In this document: positions 15,610-24,862 of the stretch, in pieces
Layout: each line of letters begins with the position of its first letter
Numbering within the stretch: position 1 is the stretch's first letter
From: Paenimyroides ummariense
Lineage (GTDB): Bacteria > Bacteroidota > Bacteroidia > Flavobacteriales > Flavobacteriaceae
Assembly (NCBI RefSeq): GCF_900115115.1
Contig: NZ_FOVI01000002.1
Span: forward strand, 124,001 to 188,000
Length of the DNA: 64,000 bases
Reading direction: 5' to 3'
Translations under genes and position numbers: made by a program
The notes under the pieces: model-generated
Databases searched by the model: none
What the model saw: only the letters and a program-made list of their open reading frames with translations
What the model was told of the DNA's origin: nothing

Positions 15610-18600
15610 CTAATCTTTAGAATGCTTATCAATATACTTCCCATAAAGCAAGAGTATAAATATCCCCCAACTCTCTGTACATACTTTTAATCGCTCAACC
15701 CATTTAGATACTATTTCCATATTCATTACCAATTGATAATCTTCTTCATCTCCTTTTGGTTCAGGAAAAATATGGTCTTTAATATTGATCATTGCTTTAA
15801 AATATTCCTGCTCTTCTTCACTATTGACATAACTGTCTTCGTCAAATGGAAACATATTTATCCATTCAACTAATGAATCTAATACTGCTTGAAAAGATTG
15901 CTGTAGCTCTAAACCTATTTTCTGTATGTATTGCTGTAATTTCTCTTGGTCAGATTCCGTGAGTTCAATTTCATCAAACAACCTCAAATCGTAAAAGTGA
16001 TCTGCTAACAGAAGTACTTTCCCATACGCTTCCGTAGCTTTAGTTATATCATTAAACTCCGGATATAAATTTGACCATCCTTCAATATTTAAATTTTCAA
16101 TTATTTTTGCTTCAATCGGTTGTGAAATCGAATTAATGAAAGATAATTCTTCAAACAACTTATCTTTTATGTTGTATAATCTTACTTCATTCCATTGATT
16201 GTTTAGGCTTTTATTCTGAATGGTTTGGATAAAATAAAAATTTGAAAACCAGAACTGCAGCATCAAATATTTCAAACTTGTATATTCAGGACTATCTATT
16301 GTCTGTTGTACAATTTGATAAGCTTCTTTATAACCCATCAACGTCCAAAAAGGACTTTCTCCGTCAATTAAAACAATCGGCTTATTATCTGTTGTTTTGT
16401 TATTTATGTATCTGACTGAAAAAGAGTTGGATTTTGAAGCCTGCTTAAAGTCCTTTATGATTTTGTTTTCAAAATCTGATTTAAGCTTCAAAATCCGTTT
16501 CGCTGAACGTTCTCCTTTACTATTGTTATTCAAAAAATCTTTCCATATTGAAGCTGTAGTAAATAAGGTATTAGTTTCAATTTTTGAATGATGTGTATTA
16601 TCAATATTTCCTAAGATGGTTTTGTACTGACTATTATAAACTTGAAGCTTTTCAATTGCATTGTAAAGGTTGATTTGAGATAAACGTTCGGTATTCTCAT
16701 CGTGTATATGCTCTTCATCAGTTTTTAATTTAGCCTTTGAATATAAAGTACCAGCTGACTGCTGGATAAAACTTTCTATATCTCCTTTAAAATCAGAAAC
16801 ACTTTTAAAGAACAATTCGTATTTCGATTGCAATTTTTTATTGCGTTGTTCTCTTTCATTTTCATTGCTTGTTCCTCTTTTCTTACCACCATAAATACCT
16901 AATGGTTCTGTAATAGATTTAGGTTCTTTGATACTTTCCGACCTTTCAAAAAGTATATTCTGCATAATAGGAACTACGGGCATATAGTTCACACTACCTT
17001 TAAACAGTTTCTCAAATGAGGTATTAAACTCGTTGATTTTTTCTTTGATGATTACTTCCCACTGGTTTAGCTGATTTCTATATTCATTCCAATCATCTGG
17101 TCTTAGTTGATATTCATATAGTTTGATAATTGTGGAATTGATATTTGCCCATTCTTCTAAGGGCATATTTTCGATAGGCATTGTTTTGTGTGTATCATCA
17201 TAATCTACTGCTAAAGTTTGTAAGCGATGACCATATCCCTGAGAATTAAATTGTTTTTTATCAGGAAGAGCTGTTCTGATAATATCTAAAATATCTACAA
17301 TGAAATCATTGGTCGATCTTTCCACATCATTTTTTAGAATATCAATGATGTAATGTACATTCACCTCGTTGTCGTCTACAGATAAATGGATTACATCAAA
17401 TTCTCTTTTTATTTGTTCGATGAAAATGTCAACATACTTTTTTCTTATCATATCCAGTTCTTCCGAATAAGAGTACATACCTAACATCAATTTAGATAAG
17501 CTTTTGCTGTCCATTACTTTGAATGAAGATTCAAACTTAATCTCATCAAATAATGGTAATTTTTCTTTGTTGTTAGGTATATTTTTAAGCCAAAATAAGA
17601 CCTCTCCAAAAGATTTCCACTCAAAGGTTGTTGAAGGAACTTCTTTAGGAAAGTCAATTTGGTTGATGGCTTCAGTTGCTAAATTGAAAACATTTTGATT
17701 TGGTAATAATCTCTGATTGATGTCATTTATTTTCTCTCTTCGATCATCATCTACTTTGAGTATATCAAGCATTCCATTTCTGTCGTAATTGCTTCCAAAC
17801 ATAAAATCCGTAAACATTGTCCAGGCTCCGCCACAAATGGCTCTACATTCATCTATAACTTTACGGTTATTTTCAACATAGCTTTTACTACCCAGCCATA
17901 TAAAAGATTTTAATATTGAAGCATATACAGACCAATTCCTTGCAACAACTTTAATGTTTAAATCGGCAATAAATTGATCAGGCTTTAGTATTTCAAGATG
18001 GAACATTTGTAATAAGAACAAGTACAAATCTTTCTCGTCTATCAGCGGAATACATTTATAGGCATATTCCTTTTTGTAAGTTGTAAACTCATCAAAAAGT
18101 ATTTCTACCAACTTCTGAGAACGAATTAGATGTAACCCCTGAATGTACTTTCTATCTAATGATTTCTTAACCAAGTATTCATTTTCTAACTTTTCGATTA
18201 TAAATTGATAGTCGATATCAGAATCCAATTTTGATACATCAATATTAGCTCCTAAAGAGTCTGCAAGGCTCACAATTCTTAAAAACTCAATCTGAGGATT
18301 ACGACCTTGATCGCTTTCGTTACGCAATTGCTGAATCTGTTGTTTCAGTTTATTTTGTAACGAGTTCCCCTGAGTAATAGAATATACGAATTCTAACAAC
18401 GGAGCATCATCACCAATTTGAATCCAAGCCTGTTCAAAGTCTGTAAAGTGTGTGATTTTATTTCGTTCATTTAATTTAGTGTAAATGATTTCAGCTTCTT
18501 CTTTCGACAGGGATAAGTCTATTTCTTTATGCTCAAATTCTACACCGACTGCTGATGCCCTGTACCAATCTTCATTCCTAATGGCTACTAAAAACCTAAT

Positions 18601-19650
18601 ATGATTTAAATGGGCAGACTCTTTTATTATTTGTAGCCAATATGTTGAATTGGGATTTACATTGATTACAAATACGGTTGGAACTTCCAGTTTCTTACTT
18701 ATAGAAGCAATAGCTTGAATTGATTGTTGGGTTGTAACAGGATCTTGCTGGATATTCAATTCGTAAGAAAGCGAGTCATTGACATAATTATGAACATACC
18801 CATATAACAAAGCTGTCTTTCCCTGTCCAGATGCACCTTTCAATATGATGGTATTATTTTCTTTTATCTCATCATTTATTGTTTCGAGATATTTTTCTCT
18901 AGTAACATCAAGACCTAACAAAATGTGTTCATACCTCGTTAAAGTCGCATTGTAGAATTCTTTTTCTAAAAGGGTCTGATTAGTATTCTCTGTAGAAACC
19001 TTATGCAATGGTTTTAAAACTATTCCATATTGATTGTGAACAGCAATTCGCTCCGTCATATATATCGCAAAATCCTGAATCTTGCTGTAAAAATCTTTAG
19101 TAGTTATAGGCTGTTGTTTCTCTGCAATAAATTGCAACCAATTCAATAAAAATCCTATTGTAGGAATGGGATCAACTTCAGGGAAGTTGCTTTTAATCAG
19201 TTTTTGTATTTCGTCTGCAATCTCTTCCTCACTAATCTCTGTAAATTGGGTTTTACTTTTTACTAATTTCCATTCATCTGCCGTTACCTTATATTTTTTC
19301 AGCGTTGTTTTCTCTTTTTCAGAAATAGTATCTTTATGTTTCCCCCAATTTTTTAAGTCTTGACTTATTTCACCATAAGAAACCAGTATAGGAGTTGCTT
19401 CGGAATATTTAGCTAAAAACCTCTTAATAAATGAAGTCTTATGGTCTGATAGAACATCAGATAATGTAATTGTTTTTCCTAAATTCTTTAGCTGTATGGC
19501 ATATAAAAGTTGACCATTATTATCCAATACATCTAAATCTTCTTCTCCTTCCAGTCTAAACACAAGGTCATTTGACAGGGAGGATAGGATATAATGTAAT
19601 GAATATAAAAATTGGGTTCTATAACCACGTAAGGCTGCTATTGCTGACAT
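15610..19650 (-). CDS. PD-(D/E)xK nuclease-STAND ATPase fusion, Avs-like
   Basis: This is a 1346-residue cytoplasmic protein. Residues 1-60 resemble a DUF4297/Cap4-type nuclease: conserved acidic cluster (FRLEGEEDLDVLD, Glu34-Asp40) and QLKN with Gln53/Lys55 in the QxK position. A linker follows, then a P-loop NTPase with Walker A GASGQGKT (272-279). The Walker B position reads TVFVINVNP (325-333) with Asn where Asp is usual. A sensor-like stretch follows (RFLVAIRNEDWYR). Residues 450-1346 are helical, repeat-like and without known motifs, as in the target-sensing C-termini of Avs proteins. Anti-phage STAND function is inferred. It is monocistronic and upstream of the XRE operon in the same direction. 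Confidence 0.7.
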   Translation of the reverse strand: MSAIAALRGYRTQFLYSLHYILSSLSNDLVFRLEGEEDLDVLDNNGQLLYAIQLKNLGKTITLSDVLSDHKTSFIKRFLAKYSEATPILVSYGEISQDLKNWGKHKDTISEKEKTTLKKYKVTADEWKLVKSKTQFTEISEEEIADEIQKLIKSNFPEVDPIPTIGFLLNWLQFIAEKQQPITTKDFYSKIQDFAIYMTERIAVHNQYGIVLKPLHKVSTENTNQTLLEKEFYNATLTRYEHILLGLDVTREKYLETINDEIKENNTIILKGASGQGKTALLYGYVHNYVNDSLSYELNIQQDPVTTQQSIQAIASISKKLEVPTVFVINVNPNSTYWLQIIKESAHLNHIRFLVAIRNEDWYRASAVGVEFEHKEIDLSLSKEEAEIIYTKLNERNKITHFTDFEQAWIQIGDDAPLLEFVYSITQGNSLQNKLKQQIQQLRNESDQGRNPQIEFLRIVSLADSLGANIDVSKLDSDIDYQFIIEKLENEYLVKKSLDRKYIQGLHLIRSQKLVEILFDEFTTYKKEYAYKCIPLIDEKDLYLFLLQMFHLEILKPDQFIADLNIKVVARNWSVYASILKSFIWLGSKSYVENNRKVIDECRAICGGAWTMFTDFMFGSNYDRNGMLDILKVDDDRREKINDINQRLLPNQNVFNLATEAINQIDFPKEVPSTTFEWKSFGEVLFWLKNIPNNKEKLPLFDEIKFESSFKVMDSKSLSKLMLGMYSYSEELDMIRKKYVDIFIEQIKREFDVIHLSVDDNEVNVHYIIDILKNDVERSTNDFIVDILDIIRTALPDKKQFNSQGYGHRLQTLAVDYDDTHKTMPIENMPLEEWANINSTIIKLYEYQLRPDDWNEYRNQLNQWEVIIKEKINEFNTSFEKLFKGSVNYMPVVPIMQNILFERSESIKEPKSITEPLGIYGGKKRGTSNENEREQRNKKLQSKYELFFKSVSDFKGDIESFIQQSAGTLYSKAKLKTDEEHIHDENTERLSQINLYNAIEKLQVYNSQYKTILGNIDNTHHSKIETNTLFTTASIWKDFLNNNSKGERSAKRILKLKSDFENKIIKDFKQASKSNSFSVRYINNKTTDNKPIVLIDGESPFWTLMGYKEAYQIVQQTIDSPEYTSLKYLMLQFWFSNFYFIQTIQNKSLNNQWNEVRLYNIKDKLFEELSFINSISQPIEAKIIENLNIEGWSNLYPEFNDITKATEAYGKVLLLADHFYDLRLFDEIELTESDQEKLQQYIQKIGLELQQSFQAVLDSLVEWINMFPFDEDSYVNSEEEQEYFKAMINIKDHIFPEPKGDEEDYQLVMNMEIVSKWVERLKVCTESWGIFILLLYGKYIDKHSKD

Positions 19651-19964
19651 TAGAAATTTTGAATTGAAATATTGTTAGGCTATAAATTTACGAATATAGT
19701 TTTGCTCCTAATTACACCTGATTAAAAAAGTAAGTAGGATAACCTCATTTGCTGAAAAAGATTTTTTGTTATTCCGTAGGAATACAAAAACGGATTTATC
19801 GGGATATAATAGTGTAAATGGGTGAACTATTAAGATTAGTTTGCTTTGATTGCGTTTGTTTTGGCTTGATATTTTTCGGTAGAAAAAAATGAAAATGTTT
19901 GTGACGAAAAATGCTTATCCTACTTATCCACTCTAACAAACGTAAACCAATGCAATCTGTACCG
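19651..19964. other. intergenic stretch with 12-bp inverted repeat beside the primase gene
   Basis: No gene is supported. TAAGTAGGATAA (19731-19742) recurs inverted as TTATCCTACTTA (19915-19926). Between them are a small hairpin ATTCC-GTA-GGAAT and AT-rich DNA. The stretch lies directly downstream of the primase-helicase gene and upstream of the 1346-aa gene. It could be a replication or attachment site, or an ancient insertion boundary. Confidence 0.4.
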
Positions 19965-22082
19965 TTACGGATTATCAAACGAGATGCTTGATTGTTCGGG
20001 TGGTTTTGGTGGTGGTTCTTTTTCTTTGTTCTTGTTTTCGACTTCTTCCCAAGTAAGTTCTTTTACGGCATACACATAACCGTTCTTTTTGGATAATCGC
20101 AGATAGCCATATTTCTTTAATGCTTTTCCCAATTTCATTACCGTTCCGTCTGTTACGTTGAGTTTGGCTTTGTCGGCTAATTTGGCTGCGATTTGTGTGG
20201 TGTTCAGAAAATTATTAGCGGTATCTCTGTCTGCAATCTCAAACCAAGTTAAAAGCAATTCTTCTTCGGGGCTTCTGATTTGGTATTGTTCATTATTAAG
20301 GTTGATTTCTTTTATTTCTTCCTGATTGAACCAATAACGGAAACCGTCTTTATAGAGTTGCCTTGCCTGTGCATACGCTTGGTTGATGTCAATGCTATGT
20401 GTGTATTCGATATGCTCTACTTCAAAACATAAAAACCTGCGTGAACCTGTAGTGTCATTCAGAAATTGAGCCGTATTTACACTTCCTGCGAATGAGGCTC
20501 TGCGTGGTAAGGTTTCATTGTTGTGTCCGTAGGCTTTACGCATACGAATATGTGTTTTTGTTATCAGTTCTTTGAGCGTTCCTATTTCGGTACGGTTCAG
20601 GTTTTCGAGTTCATCCAGATTGATGAGCATACATTCGGCTAAGTGAATTAAGGTATCTTTGTTGTTTGGGTTAATGGTTCCTGAAAACATATATTCTTTG
20701 AGTTCTCTTGGTATCAATCGTTCGATCCAGGTTGTTTTTCCTACGCCTTGTTTACCGCTGAATACAATTACGGTTTGATTGATGGCTTTTTCATTTGTGA
20801 CACAAGCTACCATTGCTACAAACCATTTTTTGAAACAGATTTGCCATAATTCCTGCTTCGTGGTTTTAACTGTATTGGCTAACTGAGTGATATAATCGAC
20901 CTCATCCTCATTGGTTTCCAGTTCCTGAAAATAATCACGGAACGGATCATATTGCTGACAATAATCGGAATGCAACAGATTTCGCAGAGTATTGATGTTG
21001 CATTTTACTTTTGCTTTGAGGATTTCTCTTAGAATAGAGTTTTCTACAAAATCGGTAATCGGTTTCCAGAGATTGGCTTTAATTGTTTTGTATTCGAGCT
21101 TTCCGGTTACGATATTGTACCGAAAGTTGTATCGATAATCCAGAAATGTTTCTAAACGGTCAATATAACTCGGCTTTTCTTCCTCCTCTTCAATATCCTC
21201 ATTTTTCGCTTTATTGCTTTCTGATTTTGAAATGGTTGGATTACTGTTTTTACTGTGTTCATCAGTATTGCTGTACGCACTTTTTACCGTTGCCATTACT
21301 TCATTAGCATCATAACCGTAATCGGACAAAATATATCCTGTAGCTACTGCTAATGGAACACCTTTCCGATTGAGATTATTTGCCAGCAGATGTACAAAAT
21401 TGTTCCGATTTCCATTGATATAACTTTCTTTCTTTTCTGTAAATCGAATGCAATGTTCATATACCGCTAAATAATCATTGTTGATAGGCTCTGTTTTAAA
21501 TGGTTCGTTTGTAAACGCTGTTTGTGTTGGTTCTTGCTTGATTACCGGATAGATTTCTGCATTTTCATTTAAATACAAATCGGTATCGTACGAAACAAAA
21601 CACAATCTTGTAACGTCTTTTCCAGACTTATCAATCGGAAGTTGAAGCAACTCTTCATAATACTTTTGTAATAGTAAAAACGCTTCTTTGTGGTTTTCCT
21701 GTGATGAATTGACTTTAACCAAAATCTTCAAACCATTGCCCGAAGGGCTTGTAAAGCAAGAAAAAGTATAAGGATTTTCTTTTGCCAATGCTTTAGCATT
21801 CTGTAATTGTTCTTTGGAAAGTTTATCAATATCCAGTACCAATAGAGGATTGTAGGCGGTCAGATATTCGGGTTTTCGTCCGCCTTTAAAGGTTGCTGAT
21901 GGAGTGAAAGCAGGCAAAGATTTCTTTGCCCTTTCGTATGCTTCCATTTTGTTTTCGGCTAATGATTTTCGCAGATAGGTAATTACATTGATGTATTTGC
22001 CTGTCTTGATGTCGTGGAGTACTTCAATGATTTTCTGGTTTTGCACGACCTCATTGAAGTTCTGAAAGATACTTACTACCAT
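19965..22082 (-). CDS. BT4734-like/VirE-type primase-helicase (VapE domain)
   Basis: This 705-residue protein has an N-terminal BT4734/BF3469-like primase domain (about 1-200; LTAYNPLLVLDIDKL, SPSGNGLKILVKV). A short acidic linker follows (DIEEEEEKPS), then a virulence-associated-E/SF3-like P-loop domain (about 400-620) with Walker A SGKQGVGKTTW, LINLDELENL as Walker B, and RRASFAGSVN. The C-terminus is a winged-helix-like region. Proteins of this build replicate or maintain Bacteroidetes islands after excision. The excisionase-like HTH gene lies 37 bases upstream, the standard order for these elements. Confidence 0.85.
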   Translation of the reverse strand: MVVSIFQNFNEVVQNQKIIEVLHDIKTGKYINVITYLRKSLAENKMEAYERAKKSLPAFTPSATFKGGRKPEYLTAYNPLLVLDIDKLSKEQLQNAKALAKENPYTFSCFTSPSGNGLKILVKVNSSQENHKEAFLLLQKYYEELLQLPIDKSGKDVTRLCFVSYDTDLYLNENAEIYPVIKQEPTQTAFTNEPFKTEPINNDYLAVYEHCIRFTEKKESYINGNRNNFVHLLANNLNRKGVPLAVATGYILSDYGYDANEVMATVKSAYSNTDEHSKNSNPTISKSESNKAKNEDIEEEEEKPSYIDRLETFLDYRYNFRYNIVTGKLEYKTIKANLWKPITDFVENSILREILKAKVKCNINTLRNLLHSDYCQQYDPFRDYFQELETNEDEVDYITQLANTVKTTKQELWQICFKKWFVAMVACVTNEKAINQTVIVFSGKQGVGKTTWIERLIPRELKEYMFSGTINPNNKDTLIHLAECMLINLDELENLNRTEIGTLKELITKTHIRMRKAYGHNNETLPRRASFAGSVNTAQFLNDTTGSRRFLCFEVEHIEYTHSIDINQAYAQARQLYKDGFRYWFNQEEIKEINLNNEQYQIRSPEEELLLTWFEIADRDTANNFLNTTQIAAKLADKAKLNVTDGTVMKLGKALKKYGYLRLSKKNGYVYAVKELTWEEVENKNKEKEPPPKPPEQSSISFDNP

Positions 22083-22119
22083 TTTTTAGACGTTAGATGT
22101 TAGACATTAGATTTTAGAC

Positions 22120-22401
22120 TTATTTCTTTGAAAAAGCCTTGTTATAATGCTCATTTAAGAGTTTTTCTACGTCTGAAAGTTTGTAGTAAATCTTGTTTCC
22201 GACCTGAGAGAACGAAATACGACCTTCGTCACGCCAGGTTTGAGCGGTGCGTTTGGAAATCTTCATCAGTAAAAGAAATTCCTGATTGTCTAAGAACGTA
22301 TCTTTCTTGGGTTCGTTTTTGGCATTGATACGTTTTACGAGTTCGTCCAGTTTTTCGATGATTTCAGTGTACTGGTCTTTGGATAAAATTACTGCTTCCA
22401 T
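22120..22401 (-). CDS. excisionase-like helix-turn-helix protein
   Basis: This 93-residue DNA-binding protein has an N-terminal helix (DQYTEIIEKLDELVKRI) and a MerR-like winged HTH at about residues 38-85 (DNQEFLLLMKISKRTAQTWR, then FSQVGNKIYYKLSDVEKLL). Such proteins sit upstream of the VapE-type gene in Bacteroidetes islands and are presumed directionality factors. Spacing and orientation suggest cotranscription with the primase-helicase. Confidence 0.85.
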   Translation of the reverse strand: MEAVILSKDQYTEIIEKLDELVKRINAKNEPKKDTFLDNQEFLLLMKISKRTAQTWRDEGRISFSQVGNKIYYKLSDVEKLLNEHYNKAFSKK

Positions 22402-22490
22402 TTTCTTTAATTTTTAAGATTATGAAAGCAAAGGACTGCAACGGTACAAAGTCAAAAAATCCCGAAATGGTCTTTCGGGATAAAATTTAT

Positions 22491-23402
22491 TTACAGTAAT
22501 TTATCAATATCTATCCGCTTATGCGGTTTGGGGCGTTTATCGGATTTAGAAGGTGTGATAACGGTTTTGATAGTTTCGGGACTTAATTCCTGTCCGTTTT
22601 TATCTACGAAAGAGTTTACGATTACTGCAACAAAATCATTGATATTGCCATCCAGAATGGGTTTACCGTTTACAAATAACTCTCTGTGTAACTGGTAAAA
22701 TATATCAACGAGCTGATTGATGTTGCAGTTGATTTTTAGTTTATTGAACGGAATGCCCTCCGCATTTTTTCTCATTTGTTGCTTAGAAAATTCATCGGTT
22801 AAACGAATTAAATGCTGTATCTGGTCTATCTCCTTTTGACATTGGTCTGAATAATCGGGTAATTTAGGATTGATGAAATCTATACTTGCCTGTTCGTAAT
22901 CGAACTTCTCATTGGTCAAAAACATTATCTTTTCGGTGTAATCTTCCATACCGTTTACTTTACTTTTTACTTCTCTGAATGAAAAATATCGTTCCTCACA
23001 TTCGGCATTAATGTACTGCATCGGTGGTTTTCGTTTTATATGTCGATTACGAATTAGTTCTAATTCTTTTCTTTTACGCTCGATAATGGTGTAGCATTTC
23101 ATCATTCGGCCACGCTTAGTGGTATTTACGAATAACTCCTCATTTTCAAATAACAGTTTTTCAACCTTATTTATCCATTTCAACGGATCGGTTATAAATT
23201 CGCAATGGTACGAAAAGAAATCAGGTAACTGTGCATACGATAACTTGACTATTTTATTGATTAATTCCTGACAATAGGCATGGTTATTTAGCACATTCTC
23301 CTGTAAAATATCAAACAAAACATTTACTGACCGTTCCTTTGGGATGGCTGTCAGTTCAGGGAATTCTACCGATTGTTTTATCTGATAACGTTTGGGTATA
23401 AT
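22491..23402 (-). CDS. RteC-like island protein, 5' end disrupted
   Basis: From the TTG at 23318 the frame gives 275 residues, but it stays open to 23402 and reads coding-like sequence there (PKRYQIKQSVEFPELTAIP, then KERSVNVLFDILQ). It begins only after the TGA that ends the pump's outer-membrane gene. No ATG is available in this extension, so the normal start was probably lost. The C-terminal 80 residues (INCNINQLVDIFYQLHRE, GNINDFVAVIVNSF, SPETIKTVITPSKSDKR) resemble the C-terminal domain of RteC-like regulators of Bacteroidetes elements. It may be a broken gene or start at TTG/ATT. Confidence 0.6.
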   Translation of the reverse strand: MIPKRYQIKQSVEFPELTAIPKERSVNVLFDILQENVLNNHAYCQELINKIVKLSYAQLPDFFSYHCEFITDPLKWINKVEKLLFENEELFVNTTKRGRMMKCYTIIERKRKELELIRNRHIKRKPPMQYINAECEERYFSFREVKSKVNGMEDYTEKIMFLTNEKFDYEQASIDFINPKLPDYSDQCQKEIDQIQHLIRLTDEFSKQQMRKNAEGIPFNKLKINCNINQLVDIFYQLHRELFVNGKPILDGNINDFVAVIVNSFVDKNGQELSPETIKTVITPSKSDKRPKPHKRIDIDKLL

Positions 23403-24815
23403 TCATTGTAGTATTAAATTCTCCTTACTCTGTACTCCGCCACCTAATGCCCTATATAAATAAATCAGGGACTGATACTTCAAAAGGCGCTCGTTTGTCA
23501 TCTGTAGCTGTGCCGATAATAGAGCTTGTCGGGCGGTCAAAACATCTGTATAATTGGTTGAATTATGGTACAAAAGCAGCTTTCGGGTGTGTTCCAATGC
23601 CTGCTCTAATTTGCCCAGTTGCGCTGATCGCTGCTGTTCCTGACCGGATGCCGAATGATAATTGAACAAAGCATCTGATACCTCCTGACCGGCAACCAAT
23701 ACTGTTTTCCGAAAATGGAGTTCTTTCTCCCTGTAATCCGATTTTGCTAATTCAAGCCGGGTTTTATTTAATCTTTTAGAGAAAACCGGTTGCAATAATC
23801 CACCGCCCACATTGGCGAAAAATCCGGAGGGCGTAAACCAATTGGCTATCCCAAAATTAGTAAACCCACTTGATGCGTTGATGGTCAAAGACGGATAAAA
23901 CGCTTTTCTTGCCACATTAATTTCTTCAAAATAAGAGGCTAATTCAAATTCGGCTGCCTGAACATCGGGTCTGTTTCGAAGCAATTGCACAGGAACTCCG
24001 ATATGTACATCCGGAAATAAGGGTTCGGTTTTGAATGTACTCCGGCTGACGGTTGCCGGCGACTGCCCAAGCAATACATTCAATGCGTTTTCTATCGCAC
24101 GTATTTGTCTTTGTACAGCAGGAAGCTGGTTTTCAGCTTCGAGATATCCTGCCTCACTTTGGGCAACTGCGGCAGCAGTAACGATGTTTGCCTCTTTAAG
24201 TTTTTTCATTGTCTCGGCTTCTTCCTTACGGACGCCTATGGTTGTTTCAAGAATATGCACCTGTTCGTCCAATGCCAGCAATTGGTAATAATAATCTGCA
24301 GTTTGTGCGATCAGTTCTGTTTGAACCGCTTGTTGGATTGACTCTTCCCGGAGTAATTTGTAAACCGCTGCTTTTTTCCCGTTTTTTAATTTGCCCCATA
24401 AATCTATTTCCCAGGCAGTTCTCAATCCGATCTCATAAGTGGTGGCATTTTCTACAAATCCAAAACTTTGCGGATAAGCCATCCGAGACTGCTTCACTCC
24501 TCCGTCAATAAACAGTTGAGGAAAGAACGCTCCTTTGGACTGTGCTAAAAGGGATTGGGCTTTATGAATTCTTTCTAACCCGATTTTTAAATCAAGGTTG
24601 TTTTTCAAGCCTGTATCTATTAATTTTTTCAATTGCTCATCGCTAAAGAAATCCTGCCAGGATAAATCAGCCATATTGAGCGTGTCCTGCACCTCATCCG
24701 CACGGTACAAAGACTCATCGATATGTGTTGTTTTTATATAATTTTTGTTCGTCATACAAGATGATAACAAACTGATGAGAGCCAAAGCAACTATATATTT
24801 AAAATGTAATTTCAT
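23403..24815 (-). CDS. RND pump outer-membrane channel (NodT/OprM type lipoprotein)
   Basis: This 470-residue TolC-family outer-membrane factor has a lipoprotein signal (ALISLLSSC, Cys20) and two OEP repeats with long coiled-coil helices (LDLKIGLERIHKAQSLLAQ; LEQALEHTRKLLLYHN). Signatures such as LLRNRPDVQAAEFEL and WEIDLWGKLKNGKKAA are typical of the family. It would carry substrate across the outer membrane. It is the third gene of the efflux operon, 47 bases after the pump. Its TGA abuts the truncated RteC-like frame. Confidence 0.92.
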   Translation of the reverse strand: MKLHFKYIVALALISLLSSCMTNKNYIKTTHIDESLYRADEVQDTLNMADLSWQDFFSDEQLKKLIDTGLKNNLDLKIGLERIHKAQSLLAQSKGAFFPQLFIDGGVKQSRMAYPQSFGFVENATTYEIGLRTAWEIDLWGKLKNGKKAAVYKLLREESIQQAVQTELIAQTADYYYQLLALDEQVHILETTIGVRKEEAETMKKLKEANIVTAAAVAQSEAGYLEAENQLPAVQRQIRAIENALNVLLGQSPATVSRSTFKTEPLFPDVHIGVPVQLLRNRPDVQAAEFELASYFEEINVARKAFYPSLTINASSGFTNFGIANWFTPSGFFANVGGGLLQPVFSKRLNKTRLELAKSDYREKELHFRKTVLVAGQEVSDALFNYHSASGQEQQRSAQLGKLEQALEHTRKLLLYHNSTNYTDVLTARQALLSAQLQMTNERLLKYQSLIYLYRALGGGVQSKENLILQ

Positions 24816-24862
24816 TGTTTGATCTGTTGAATTAAGTTTTACGAAAAGGATTCTTCCGGATC

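Noticed and set aside
19796..19978. 60-codon complement ORF downstream of the primase gene
   Set aside because: Overlaps the end of the primase-helicase gene and lacks coding character.
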